Virus record (IMG/VR): IMGVR_UViG_3300036985_000928
Location: 1 to 35,508 of that record
Strand: one strand, 5' to 3'
Origin: a virus
Length of the DNA: 35,508 nucleotides
Part shown: one piece after another, positions 7,576 through 16,173 of the stretch
Layout: every line of letters begins with the position of its first letter
Position numbering within the stretch: the first letter of the stretch is position 1
Notes under the pieces: model-generated
What the model saw: only the letters and a program-made list of their open reading frames with translations
Told to the model about the DNA's origin: nothing
The model's database searches: none
Position numbers and translations under genes: made by a program

Positions 7576-8034
7576 ATGAGCAACGTCACGATTCAGGAAG
7601 TTGAAAAGCAAGTGCCAGCAGCGCACATGCCAATCTATCGCCTGGAAGCCGAGCTGCTCAAGCTGCCACAGGTGGACATGCCGGTGGATCACGCATTCTG
7701 CAATGGCCTATACGCTCGCACCATGCACATCCCAGCAGGCACCGTTCTGACTGGCGCCATCCACAAAGAAGAATCTTTTTTCTTGGTTCGCAAGGGCGAG
7801 CTGATCGTTAGCACAGACAGCGGCCCCCGCACCATTGGCCCAGGCGATATGAGCGTTTCCAAGATCGGCACCAAGCGTGCTGGCATCACTTTGACTGACG
7901 TTGAAGTGACCACTTTTCACGCAAACCCAACCAACGAACAGGAACCGCAAGCGCTGTGGGACATGTTCACCATTCCAGCGCCAGCGCCAGCTCTTGAAAC
8001 TGCACAGACAGCGCAATTGGAGAAATCAAAATGA
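7576..8034 (+). CDS. Cupin-fold protein in the virion gene cluster
   Basis: 152 aa. Residues ~40-125 fit a single cupin barrel: NGLYARTMHIPAGTVLTGAIHKEESFFLVRKGELIV (first motif, with H64 and E67 in the expected area) and a second motif region near GPRTIGPGDMSVSKIGTKRAGITL. The usual second-motif His is not obvious, so metal binding or catalysis is uncertain and a structural or ligand-binding role is as likely. The C-terminal ~25 residues are an Ala/Pro-rich tail. It sits at about the position of P22 gene 14 but shows no similarity that I can see. Its stop overlaps the start of the gp7-like gene. Confidence 0.8.
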   Translation: MSNVTIQEVEKQVPAAHMPIYRLEAELLKLPQVDMPVDHAFCNGLYARTMHIPAGTVLTGAIHKEESFFLVRKGELIVSTDSGPRTIGPGDMSVSKIGTKRAGITLTDVEVTTFHANPTNEQEPQALWDMFTIPAPAPALETAQTAQLEKSK

Positions 8035-8765
8035 CATTCGGATTATCAGGCGCAGCAATCGCTGGACTTGCAGTTGGTGGAGCAACTCTTGTATCTGGCT
8101 ACATGCAAGGCGAGGCAGCAAAATCTGCATCAGAAGCGCAAGCAGGTGCAGCCCAAACAGGCATTGACGAGCAGCGTCGCCAGTTTGATGCAGTGCAAAA
8201 ATTGCTTGAGCCTTACGTCCAAGCAGGCCCGGAAGCGCTTAAACAGCAGCAGGCATTCTTAGGGCTCCAAGGCCCAGAGGCCGAACAAGCAGCCATTGAG
8301 CGCATCCGTGGGGGTGAAACCTTTAAAGCCCTATCCCAGCAAGGCGAAGAGGCAATGCTGCAACGCGCATCGGCCACGGGCGGCCTACGCGGCGGCAACA
8401 TCCAAGGCGCACTGGCCCAGTTCAGGCCGCAGCTCCTGTCCAGCCTTATCGAGCAGCAATATGGGCGTCTTGGCGGAATGACCTCGCTCGGCCAACAATC
8501 CGCAGCCGGTGTTGGCTCTGCTGGGATGCAAACCGGAGCAAATGTGTCTAACCTACTAGGCCAACAAGGCGCAGCTATTGCAGGTGGTGATATTGGTCAG
8601 GCAAAAGCGTTTGGTGCAATACCAGGAGGAATTGCTGGAGGACTCGGAATTTATAGCGGACTTGGTGGCAGTTTTGGCAGTTCTGGAGTGACACAATCAA
8701 TGCTAAGTCAAGCAAACGCTTCAACTGATCCGCTTGGTACTTTAATTAAATTGGGGAAATTTTGA
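8031..8765 (+). CDS. Ejection (DNA transfer) protein, P22 gp7-like
   Basis: 244 aa (P22 gp7 is 229 aa). It has a hydrophobic Gly/Ala N-terminus (residues 4-24), then EAQAGAAQTGIDEQRRQFDAVQKLLEPYVQAGPEALKQQ in the 35-75 region, the typical gp7-family signature with an R(Q)FD...L.PY..AG core, and a long Gly/Gln/Ala-rich remainder. Such proteins are packed inside the capsid and leave with the DNA to build a trans-envelope channel. It is the first of three ejection-type genes in P22 order. It overlaps its upstream neighbour (ATGA) and downstream neighbour (TGATG). Confidence 0.85.
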   Translation: MTFGLSGAAIAGLAVGGATLVSGYMQGEAAKSASEAQAGAAQTGIDEQRRQFDAVQKLLEPYVQAGPEALKQQQAFLGLQGPEAEQAAIERIRGGETFKALSQQGEEAMLQRASATGGLRGGNIQGALAQFRPQLLSSLIEQQYGRLGGMTSLGQQSAAGVGSAGMQTGANVSNLLGQQGAAIAGGDIGQAKAFGAIPGGIAGGLGIYSGLGGSFGSSGVTQSMLSQANASTDPLGTLIKLGKF

Positions 8766-10270
8766 TGCCAGCACCCATTGACTACGGCGTTCAAATCGCT
8801 GACCCAACACAAGCCTTCTTGGGCGCTTTCCAGACTGGTGCAACTATTCGAGAAGCTGGCTTAAAGCAAGAGCAGCAAACGCAACAAGTGGCACAACAAA
8901 AGCTAATCCAAGACAGTTTAGCTAAGTTGCGCCAACCAAATGCAACTGCTGCCGACTATGCCAACCTTTCCATGTTGCTGCCAAAAGACCAGTCGGATGC
9001 TGTGCGTAAAAGTTTTGAAATGTTGTCAGGCGAGCGTCAGAATGCAGCACTGCAACAAGGTGGACAAGTATTTTCAGCATTCAAAGCAGGTAAGCCAGAA
9101 ATTGCAATCCAATTAATGGATCAACAGATCGAAGGCAAGCGCAACGCTGGAGATGAAGCAGGTGCAAAGTTTTTAGAAACCATGCGAGATGTTTCCAAGA
9201 CAGACCCCAAAGCTGGAGAAATTTTCTTCGGAAATAATCTTGTTCAAATGCCTGGTGGTGACAAATTAATTGAAGCTGCAAATAAACTTTCAGGAGAAGC
9301 AAGAACAGCCGTAGAAGCGCCAGCTAAGTTGCGCAAGGCATTAGCCGACGCTGACGCTGCTGAATCCGCGGCTAAATCAGCTTTGGCCAAGGCCAACACT
9401 GCGCAAGAAGTGGAAAATGCAAACCGCGATCTGGCAAAAGCACAAGCCGACAAAGCAAAAGTAGATGCGCAATATGCGGAACGAGTGCAGCTTGCTGGTT
9501 TGGAGGAAAAAGGCTGGAACGTCAAGAACCTGAGAAGCCAGATCAGTGATCGTTCTGCGCGTTTGGGCTTAGAGCAGCAAACCACAATTGCCAATGTTGC
9601 GGAAAAAATGGCGACCATTCAAAACAAACTGAATGAAATTCCAGCCGATTCCCGCAAGCTCATCAACGAGGCGGCAACACTGGCGGCCACGTCCAAGCAA
9701 TCCGCAAACCAAATGAACGATCTGGCCAAGCGTATTGAAGACCTTGGTGGATATGGCGCAGCATCACGACTCGGAGAATTTGCCAAGAAAACTATTGGCG
9801 CTGAAGGCTACGAGACCGGATTGCGTCAAGAGTACACACGCCTGCGCAATCAAGCAGGTATCAAATCTTTGCCACCAGGCCCAGCCACAGACAAAGACAT
9901 TGCACTGGCTTTGAAAGGTTTTCCAGAGGACACCGCCAACTCGAAAAGCATTGCATCCTTCTTGCGCGGGATGGCCAAGCTGCAAGAAATTGACGCAGCC
10001 TCCAACAATGCAAAAACCGACTGGCTCGCACAAAACAATGGCGCATTGACCCGTGCAGGCAAGACATTCATTGCAGGCGACTACACAGTTAAGCCAGGAG
10101 AGACATTCAACGACTTCAATGCGCGCGTCGTGTCTGACGTATCAAAACGCTATCGCTCACCCGACCAAATGGAAACTATGGCGAAAATCCCAACCACCGG
10201 AACGCCAGCAGCAGCGCCAGCGGTAAACGTCCGCGCGCAAGCTGACGCAATCCTGAGCGGAGGTCGCTAA
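8765..10270 (+). CDS. Ejection (DNA transfer) protein, P22 gp20 position
   Basis: 501 aa from ATG 8765; an in-frame TTG at 8762 is less likely because the ATG overlaps the upstream stop. It is largely helical and rich in Ala, Gln, Lys and Glu. Long coiled-coil stretches lie at ~185-250 (EAPAKLRKALADADAAESAA and following) and ~275-330. The C-terminal 150 residues (EYTRLRNQAG, PPGPATDKDIALALKGFP) resemble a conserved tail found in phage internal or DNA-transfer proteins. P22 gp20 is 471 aa and also helical. Assignment rests on order between gp7- and gp16-position genes plus size and composition. Confidence 0.75.
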   Translation: MPAPIDYGVQIADPTQAFLGAFQTGATIREAGLKQEQQTQQVAQQKLIQDSLAKLRQPNATAADYANLSMLLPKDQSDAVRKSFEMLSGERQNAALQQGGQVFSAFKAGKPEIAIQLMDQQIEGKRNAGDEAGAKFLETMRDVSKTDPKAGEIFFGNNLVQMPGGDKLIEAANKLSGEARTAVEAPAKLRKALADADAAESAAKSALAKANTAQEVENANRDLAKAQADKAKVDAQYAERVQLAGLEEKGWNVKNLRSQISDRSARLGLEQQTTIANVAEKMATIQNKLNEIPADSRKLINEAATLAATSKQSANQMNDLAKRIEDLGGYGAASRLGEFAKKTIGAEGYETGLRQEYTRLRNQAGIKSLPPGPATDKDIALALKGFPEDTANSKSIASFLRGMAKLQEIDAASNNAKTDWLAQNNGALTRAGKTFIAGDYTVKPGETFNDFNARVVSDVSKRYRSPDQMETMAKIPTTGTPAAAPAVNVRAQADAILSGGR

Positions 10271-12187
10271 ATGGCAACAGCCGACGAATACGCAGCCTGG
10301 ATTGTCAAGAATTCAGCCAAGCGCGGAACGCCTGAATTCGACACCGTGGCGCAGGCCTACCAGCTCGCCAAGTCAGAGGAAACACAAGCAGCACAGCCCC
10401 AGGCACCCGCACCCGAGCCAACACTCGGCCAGCAGCTCGTCGGCGCCGGTGAGACCGCCTTAGCGCTGGGAACAGGCGCAACTGGTGGACTGGTCGGAAC
10501 CATTTACGGCGCAGGCACAGGTTTGGCCCAACAAATCCTCTCCGGCGACTTTGGCACGCCAGAGGCAGTGCGCGCCGTAGAAGCATCCGCAGCCAAAGGC
10601 GCCCAGGCACTCACCTACCAGCCGCGCACGCAGGCCGGTCAAGAGCAAGTGCAAGCCGTGGGCCAAGTCTTGGCCAATGTGCTGCCACCTGTTTTGCCTG
10701 CAATCGCAGCCCCTGGAGCGCTCATGCAAGCCGCACGCACCGTAGCCCCCACCGTAGGCGCAGCAGGCCAGATCGGGCGAGCAGCAACCCAGCAAGCGGC
10801 ACGGGCAACAGGCCAGGCCATTGCCAAGCCCATCCAGATGGCCACAACAGCCGTGCGCGAGACCTTGGGCATGGAAGTGGCACCTACCCCAGCCGCAGCA
10901 GTCGGTGGGCGTATTTCAGGCGGCGCAGCAGCCACCCCAGAGGCTTTGCGACGTGTCACCACCGCCGAAGGCTTGCCCGTACCGGTCACGCTAACCAAAG
11001 GCGCGGCCACCCGCGAAGCACAGCAACTGGCCTTTGAGAAAGAGCAGATCAAAAGCGATCTGGGCGGCCCCCTGCGCCAGCGCGCAGAGGAAAACAACCT
11101 GCAAGCCTTGCAGAACTTTGACGCCCTGGTCGAAATGACCGACGCCCAGCTTTCGGATTTATCCAGCACCGGCGGCGCGGTCGTTAAAACCTTGACCGAA
11201 GGCCTTACAGCAGCCAAGAACAAAACCCGCAGCGCCTACAAAGCAGCCGAAAAAGCTGGCGAGCTGGAAAACAATGTCACCCTCACATCGGTGGTGGACT
11301 ACATCAACGAGAACATCCCAGAGGGCGATCTGGCTCCGGTGCTCAAGGCAGCACGCGCCAAAGCCGTCGCAGTTGGCGCAGCATTGCCAGATGAAAACGG
11401 AAACCTTATCGCCCAGCCGGTCACCCTGCTGCAAGCGGAAAATTTACGCAAAACCTTTCAGCGCGCAGGCTTTGAAGGTGCAGATCAGTTTCATGGTGGC
11501 GCATTGCGCCGGGTATTTGACGTGGAAACCGAAGGCATGGGCGGCGACCTTTACAAGAAGGCCCGTCAGACCCGCATCGAGCAAGCCCGAAAGTTTGAGA
11601 ATCGCGCCATCGTCGCCAGGCTCATCAAGAACCGCAAAGGCATGGAAGACCCACAGGTCGCAGCCGACCAGGTTTTTCGCAAATCCATCCTGAACTCGTC
11701 ACCCGAGGAAATCACGTTCTTGAAACGTGTTCTCCAAACTAGTGGGCCAGATGGCCAGCAGGCGTGGAAAGAACTGCAAGGCGCCACCGTGCGCAATCTG
11801 CGCGACGAGGCAACGAAGGGCATGGGCATGGACTCCAGCGACCGACCACTGGTATCCCCTGCCAAACTGCACCAGGCTGTCAAAGCGCTGGACGCAAACG
11901 GCAGGCTTGACGTTATTCTCGGCAAGCAAAATGCAGCCATCGTGCGCGATCTAAACGACACCGTGCGCTATGTGGCCACAGTGCCGCCAGGAACGCTTGT
12001 CAACAGCTCAGGCACAGCAGGGACACTCTTGGCGGCCATGGCAGAGGCAGGCGCAACAGGAGCGCTTACAGGCCTTCCATTGCCCATAGCATCCGGCATT
12101 CGCCAGATCATTAAAATGCGACAAGAAGGTCGCACCAAGGCCAAGATTAACGATGCCCTCAACGCATTGCCAATTGCCCCGCCTTGA
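10271..12187 (+). CDS. Ejection protein, P22 gp16 position
   Basis: 638 aa (P22 gp16 is 609 aa), starting directly after the upstream TAA. The N-terminal ~35 residues form a short helical module (DEYAAWIVKNSAKRGTPEFD). Residues ~55-80 and ~130-165 are Gly/Ala-rich hydrophobic segments able to insert in membranes, as expected for a protein that leaves the virion and enters the envelope. The rest is helical and charged. gp16 of P22 is required for DNA entry and acts on membranes. No lytic transglycosylase motif is visible. Function is inferred from order, length and composition. Confidence 0.75.
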   Translation: MATADEYAAWIVKNSAKRGTPEFDTVAQAYQLAKSEETQAAQPQAPAPEPTLGQQLVGAGETALALGTGATGGLVGTIYGAGTGLAQQILSGDFGTPEAVRAVEASAAKGAQALTYQPRTQAGQEQVQAVGQVLANVLPPVLPAIAAPGALMQAARTVAPTVGAAGQIGRAATQQAARATGQAIAKPIQMATTAVRETLGMEVAPTPAAAVGGRISGGAAATPEALRRVTTAEGLPVPVTLTKGAATREAQQLAFEKEQIKSDLGGPLRQRAEENNLQALQNFDALVEMTDAQLSDLSSTGGAVVKTLTEGLTAAKNKTRSAYKAAEKAGELENNVTLTSVVDYINENIPEGDLAPVLKAARAKAVAVGAALPDENGNLIAQPVTLLQAENLRKTFQRAGFEGADQFHGGALRRVFDVETEGMGGDLYKKARQTRIEQARKFENRAIVARLIKNRKGMEDPQVAADQVFRKSILNSSPEEITFLKRVLQTSGPDGQQAWKELQGATVRNLRDEATKGMGMDSSDRPLVSPAKLHQAVKALDANGRLDVILGKQNAAIVRDLNDTVRYVATVPPGTLVNSSGTAGTLLAAMAEAGATGALTGLPLPIASGIRQIIKMRQEGRTKAKINDALNALPIAPP

Positions 12188-12218
12188 GCCACAATCCACC
12201 ATCCAGGAGACCCCATAA

Positions 12219-14105
12219 ATGTCCGCACTCTCGATTCAAGTTCCATTCCCAGTCTTCCAAGGCCGTGATGGACAACCTCTGGAAAACGGTTACATCTGGA
12301 TTGGTGAGCCCAACCTCAATCCCCAGACAAACCCAGTCGTGGCCTACTACGACGCTGCCCTGACCATCGTTGCTCCTCAGCCTTTGCGCACCCTCAATGG
12401 CTACGTCTCACGCGCAGGAACACCGGCCCAAGTCTATATTGATGGCGTGAACTTCAGCATCTTGGTGCAGGACAGCAAGGGCTCAATGGTCTATAACTTT
12501 CCAGATGGTTCAGGCATCAGCTCAAACGCTTCAGGAATTGTTTATGACCCAGCAGGCACAGGAGCCGTAGCAACTACGGTGCAGACTAAGTTGCGTGAGT
12601 CCGTGAGTGTCAAGGACTTTGGTGCTGTGGGTAATTACATCGTTAATGGTTCCATCAATCCCGCACCAACTGACAACCTTTCGGCTTTTCAGGCTGCGTT
12701 TGCAGCATCAAATAGAATAACAGTACCATCTGGGTATTATTACCTGTCAGCCTCACTAACCCTGCCGCGCTATGCTGAAATGATTGCAGACGACCTAGAA
12801 GCAACACATTTAATAAGCGCATCAGCAATATCTGTCATATCTCTACCCATTGGAAATGATGGAGTAACTGTTTATGGAATACGTTTTGATTCCACTACAA
12901 AATGCTCCGGTGTTTTTTTTGGAAACCCCAGCGGAACTGATTTTTCAACCAATAACAGATTTGAAAATTGCGTGTTTGGTAACAGTCTGTCGTATACGTT
13001 TATAGACAAAGCGCAATTAGCAACATTTACAAACTGCTCAATTAATGCCCCAATTTACCAAATTGATGGAAATTACCTAACTGTCAAGGATTGCTATTTT
13101 GTTTGGAGTAGTGTTTCAACCGCAGTATCCACTATTGCAGGAATTAATTTTGGTGTAGCTGGCACTGGGTATTTTAATATAGCTGGCATTCGTATTGACT
13201 CTGGGCAAGGGCAACTTATAGATAACACTTGGTTTGAACATATGCCATCGTGTGCTATCTACATGGGCGCCGCAGTAACGGGCTTTTCAATCACCAATAA
13301 TAAGTTTGAGCGCGTATCTAATGGTCCTGCCAGCCAATCCGCTATCGGCCTTGGGTGGTATATCCAAGTTCCAGATGGATCAAATATCCTTGAAGGCGGT
13401 ATTGTTTCTGGTAACACTGTTATCGGCAATGTTGGTACTTACTCTAATGGTGTAGCATTTACGCCTGACTGCCTTGGGTTTTTTGGTGGCTCAGGTGCTG
13501 AAAAATGCTCATTTTTTGGAAATAGTATTGGGTTTTTTGAGACTGCTAAAGCAACTGTTGCAGGATATAAAGTATCTCAATCTAAACCTTATTTTTCTGA
13601 TGCCTACGCGATTGCGGTTTATGCAAATTCTGGGGCTTACTCTGTACTTCCTGCTCCAGCAAACGGGAAAATAGGTGCTGTTAAATACCTTGCATCTACC
13701 CAACAATCTATCCCAAATACCACATGGACAAAAGTTGAAGCAGTAACCTCGGTTTTTGATACTGATTCTTGGTACATAACTGCTGGCGCTGCAAGCCAAT
13801 ATCGTCCAGAAGTTGCAGGATATTACCGGGTGACAGCATTTGTTCGGCTAAACGCTGTTCCCGATGGAACAAGTGTTGGTTTAGCACTTTATAAAAATGG
13901 GGTGAGTGTTGATACGTTGGATTATCAATCTGCTGGCGCAACGACAAACATGGCTGTTAGCGGAAGCACCTCGTTTTATTCAACTGCAACAACAGGCTCA
14001 TTGGATTTATACACAATATATGTGTATCAAAATAGCGGTGGTTCGTTAAACACTATTGCATTATCAGATGCCGTTCGACTTGAATATGAACTTATTGGAT
14101 ATTAA
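12219..14105 (+). CDS. Tailspike with P22-type head-binding domain and C1q-like C-terminus
   Basis: 628 aa. Residues 1-~110 match the P22 tailspike head-binding domain by pattern: VPFPVFQGRDGQPLENGYIWIG, then NPVVAYYDAALTI, then GYVSRAGTPAQVYIDG and MVYNFPDG. A linker at ~119-138 carries KLRESVSVKDFGAVG, the usual entry to a tailspike beta-helix. Residues ~140-450 show the short N- and G-containing repeats of a parallel beta-helix (NRFENCVFGN, NNKFERVSNG, SGNTVIGN). Residues ~480-628 look like a C1q-like jelly roll. The gene follows the gp16-position gene, as in P22. Composition falls from about 58% GC (35/60 at 12361-12420) to about 38% (23/60 at 12781-12840), suggesting a swapped receptor-binding part. 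Confidence 0.9.
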   Translation: MSALSIQVPFPVFQGRDGQPLENGYIWIGEPNLNPQTNPVVAYYDAALTIVAPQPLRTLNGYVSRAGTPAQVYIDGVNFSILVQDSKGSMVYNFPDGSGISSNASGIVYDPAGTGAVATTVQTKLRESVSVKDFGAVGNYIVNGSINPAPTDNLSAFQAAFAASNRITVPSGYYYLSASLTLPRYAEMIADDLEATHLISASAISVISLPIGNDGVTVYGIRFDSTTKCSGVFFGNPSGTDFSTNNRFENCVFGNSLSYTFIDKAQLATFTNCSINAPIYQIDGNYLTVKDCYFVWSSVSTAVSTIAGINFGVAGTGYFNIAGIRIDSGQGQLIDNTWFEHMPSCAIYMGAAVTGFSITNNKFERVSNGPASQSAIGLGWYIQVPDGSNILEGGIVSGNTVIGNVGTYSNGVAFTPDCLGFFGGSGAEKCSFFGNSIGFFETAKATVAGYKVSQSKPYFSDAYAIAVYANSGAYSVLPAPANGKIGAVKYLASTQQSIPNTTWTKVEAVTSVFDTDSWYITAGAASQYRPEVAGYYRVTAFVRLNAVPDGTSVGLALYKNGVSVDTLDYQSAGATTNMAVSGSTSFYSTATTGSLDLYTIYVYQNSGGSLNTIALSDAVRLEYELIGY

Positions 14106-14117
14106 AAAGGATCAAAA

Positions 14118-14897
14118 ATGGCTGATAAAAAAATTTCCGCACTAACACCCGCATCAACACCTTTAGCGGGAACTGAAGTTTTACCAATTGTGCAAAGTGG
14201 CACTACCGTTAAAACTACTGTTTTGGATGTTACAACAGCAATTGCGATAGCCCCCTCGTCTGTAAAAACTTCTAGCGGATCAGACTTTTCGCAGTTTGGG
14301 CAAGTTAATGGTCGCGTGGTGCTGTATGCAACAAATGCCCCTAGTTCTGGGGCTACATCAAACCAGTGGCGTTTTGCTTTGCGAGAAATAGCTGACGGAG
14401 ATTGGGCGCTTCAGCATTGGAATGGCACTAGCTACGATGAAAGAATTACGTTAGGTGCTGCTGGTGATTTTACTAATAGGGCAGGTAACTTTGTTCCAGC
14501 CACCGCAGCCAAAGGCATCAATTTCACCGCCAATACCCCAGCAGCGGGAATGACGAGTCAATTGCTGAACTGGTATGAGGAGGGTACATGGACTCCTGCT
14601 CAAGGTGCTGGCCTGACTCTTGTTGGCGCATTTAGCTCAACTGGTAAATATACCCGCATTGGGCGCAGCGTAACAATTAGTGGAACTGTTACTGGCGCAA
14701 CAAGTGTAGCTGTTACGGCTGCTGGTGTTATTACTAGCAATCTTCCATTTACGGCAGGAACAGCCGGTCATGGTTCAGCCACCAATGAAGCCAATACTGC
14801 ATTTGCATCTGTTATTTGCACAACTACAAACGTGACATCTGCTGGCGCAATTGCTGCAACTGCAACAATTACATTTTCAGCGACTTATTTTGTTTAA
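14118..14897 (+). CDS. Tail fibre protein
   Basis: 259 aa, 12 nt after the tailspike with AAGGA upstream. The N-terminal 40 residues (MADKKISALTPASTPLAGTE, VLPIVQSG) are a very common attachment segment of phage fibres. The C-terminal ~90 residues start with LLNWYEEGTWTPAQG and continue with a GKYTRIGRSVTISGTV pattern, a widespread fibre tip domain. Between these lies a short beta-rich segment. It lies in the same AT-rich island as the distal tailspike, so both may have been acquired together. Role: receptor contact, possibly alternative to or combined with the tailspike (inference). Confidence 0.85.
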   Translation: MADKKISALTPASTPLAGTEVLPIVQSGTTVKTTVLDVTTAIAIAPSSVKTSSGSDFSQFGQVNGRVVLYATNAPSSGATSNQWRFALREIADGDWALQHWNGTSYDERITLGAAGDFTNRAGNFVPATAAKGINFTANTPAAGMTSQLLNWYEEGTWTPAQGAGLTLVGAFSSTGKYTRIGRSVTISGTVTGATSVAVTAAGVITSNLPFTAGTAGHGSATNEANTAFASVICTTTNVTSAGAIAATATITFSATYFV

Positions 14898-14909
14898 CAA
14901 GGAACAATC

Positions 14910-15203
14910 ATGGAATTCAAATGGTCAGTTAACAAAGTCACAGTCGCTGAAGACAATCTAGTTGTCAAGGTTGATCTGACAGTCACCGCTACTGATGGCG
15001 ACAACACAGCCTCTGCTGCATACACTCGCACTCTTGCCCGTGGGGATTTGTTTATCCCTTACGACCAGCTTACCGAGGCACAAGTGCTTGCTTGGTGCTT
15101 CCCTACTGTCAAAGACGAGGGTGAAGCTCAAGTAGCTGGACAGATCACTCGTCAATTAGCACAAGTGGCTGCTGAACCTGCTCTGCCTTGGATGACAGCA
15201 TGA
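14910..15203 (+). CDS. Small conserved phage protein after fibre gene
   Basis: 97 aa with AAGGA upstream. The first half is a beta-sandwich-like stretch (FKWSVNKVTVAEDNLVVKVDLTVTA). Then comes FIPYDQLTEAQVLAWCF and a C-terminal helix ending in ALPWMTA. I recall many short phage proteins with the same 'F.WTI..L.V ... PY..LTEAQVL.W ... LPW' layout beside fibres or lysis genes, without a proven role; fibre chaperone or virion minor component are both possible. Its TGA overlaps the ATG of the following membrane protein (ATGA at 15200-15203). Confidence 0.75.
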   Translation: MEFKWSVNKVTVAEDNLVVKVDLTVTATDGDNTASAAYTRTLARGDLFIPYDQLTEAQVLAWCFPTVKDEGEAQVAGQITRQLAQVAAEPALPWMTA

Positions 15204-15400
15204 ATGCCATCGTCCAGCGCCTAAAGTCCAAGACCTACTGGATAGCTATCGTTGGTGCGTTGCTGACTGTCATTGAGGCTAATAGCGGCTTCATTGGACA
15301 GTTGCTGCCTGCACCTTATCGGGCATACATCATCATGCTGTGGCCCGTGCTGATGCTGGTGCTGCGTGAACTGACCACTACTGCACTGGCTGACAAATAA
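15200..15400 (+). CDS. Small two-TM protein, candidate holin
   Basis: 66 aa from ATG 15200; the TTG at 15188 would add four residues but lies inside the upstream gene. There is a basic N-terminus (VQRLKSK), a first hydrophobic segment at ~13-27 (YWIAIVGALLTVIEA), a short loop with Pro, and a second at ~42-56 (AYIIMLWPVLMLVLR). That is the shape of class II holins. Other membrane proteins lie downstream before the endolysin, so which one is the true holin is undecided. Confidence 0.7.
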   Translation: MNAIVQRLKSKTYWIAIVGALLTVIEANSGFIGQLLPAPYRAYIIMLWPVLMLVLRELTTTALADK

Positions 15401-15408
15401 GGACAATC

Positions 15409-15579
15409 ATGTTAAAAGCAGTCAGAGCATCAATTACAAGTGGCGTGATAAATTGGATTAATTCACGCCCTAAAGTCGTTCCACTTTCCAGTCAAAGTCC
15501 AACACAAAATGTTCTTTTGCTTGAAGATGGTGGTTTTTTGTTGCAAGAAAATGGCGACGAAATTCTTTTAGAAAACTAA
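15409..15579 (+). CDS. Tiny protein with LLLEDGG-type repeats
   Basis: 56 aa, ATG 15409 with GGA upstream. The N-terminal half is mildly basic. The C-terminal ~22 residues are a short internal repeat (LLLEDGGFLLQENG, then DEILLEN). I recall similar L-L-L-E-x-G repeats as short tails on many phage tail-region proteins. The base composition is AT-richer than its neighbours, so it may have come with the fibre module. Function unknown; a short beta-roll-like assembly tag is a guess. Confidence 0.65.
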   Translation: MLKAVRASITSGVINWINSRPKVVPLSSQSPTQNVLLLEDGGFLLQENGDEILLEN

Positions 15580-15588
15580 GGAAAAATT

Positions 15589-15942
15589 ATGTCCACGAAC
15601 TCACAAATCGCATTTACCCCCCTTGGCAAGACCATTGTGGTGGCGGCTACAACCTCGGCACCCACCGGCATCCAGGCGCCCGTCTATGCCAAGTTTGACC
15701 CGCAAAACGCAGGCCAGTACCGCTTTATCAACGCAGGCACTACGACCGTGTTTTTGGGCACTGGCGACAGCGCAGCAAACGCTGCGGCCAATGCTGTGGC
15801 TCCGGTGGCCGGTACGCCATCAGCAGCCATTGTGCTGGTGCCTGGTGCAGTTGAAATCCTGCGCTTCAACAAAGACACCTTCTTCAGCGGTCTGGCCTCA
15901 TCTGCCACCACGGTCTACGTCACGCCAGGCCAAGGCCTCTAA
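15589..15942 (+). CDS. Putative small structural protein
   Basis: 117 aa, AAGGA upstream of ATG 15589. It is Ala/Thr/Val-rich and beta-predicted throughout (LGKTIVVAATTSAPTGIQ, YRFINAGTTTVFLGTG, VEILRFNKDTFFSGLAS, TTVYVTPGQG). The pattern resembles short decoration-like phage proteins that I have seen beside lysis modules. It contains no signal peptide or membrane segment. It precedes the membrane proteins of the lysis cassette with only an 18-nt gap. No specific function can be supported. Confidence 0.75.
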   Translation: MSTNSQIAFTPLGKTIVVAATTSAPTGIQAPVYAKFDPQNAGQYRFINAGTTTVFLGTGDSAANAAANAVAPVAGTPSAAIVLVPGAVEILRFNKDTFFSGLASSATTVYVTPGQGL

Positions 15943-15960
15943 ATGTTGGAGACTGACGTT

Positions 15961-16173
15961 ATGGCCGAAGGCAACGAAATTGATCTGGTCAAGTACGGCG
16001 TACTTTGGCAAAAAGTCCAGGACATGGACAAGAAGGTTGACAAGATGGAGCGTAACGTCGAAGAGCTGCTCGCCCTGGCCAACAAGGGCAAAGGCGGCCT
16101 GTGGTTCGGCATGACCGTTGTTTCCGGTGTTTCTGTCGTGGTCGGTTATTTCATCAACATCTGGAAGCATTGA
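15961..16173 (+). CDS. Coiled-coil plus single C-terminal TM protein, XhlA-like
   Basis: 70 aa from ATG 15961. An in-frame ATG at 15943 directly after the upstream stop would add six residues, but GGAG at 15948-15951 is well spaced for 15961. Residues 8-42 form a heptad coiled coil (LWQKVQDMDKKVDKMERNVEELLAL), and a TM segment lies at ~47-67 (LWFGMTVVSGVSVVVGYFI). This is the layout of XhlA-type holin-associated proteins. It sits in a run of membrane proteins before the endolysin; its TGA overlaps the next ATG. Confidence 0.75.
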   Translation: MAEGNEIDLVKYGVLWQKVQDMDKKVDKMERNVEELLALANKGKGGLWFGMTVVSGVSVVVGYFINIWKH

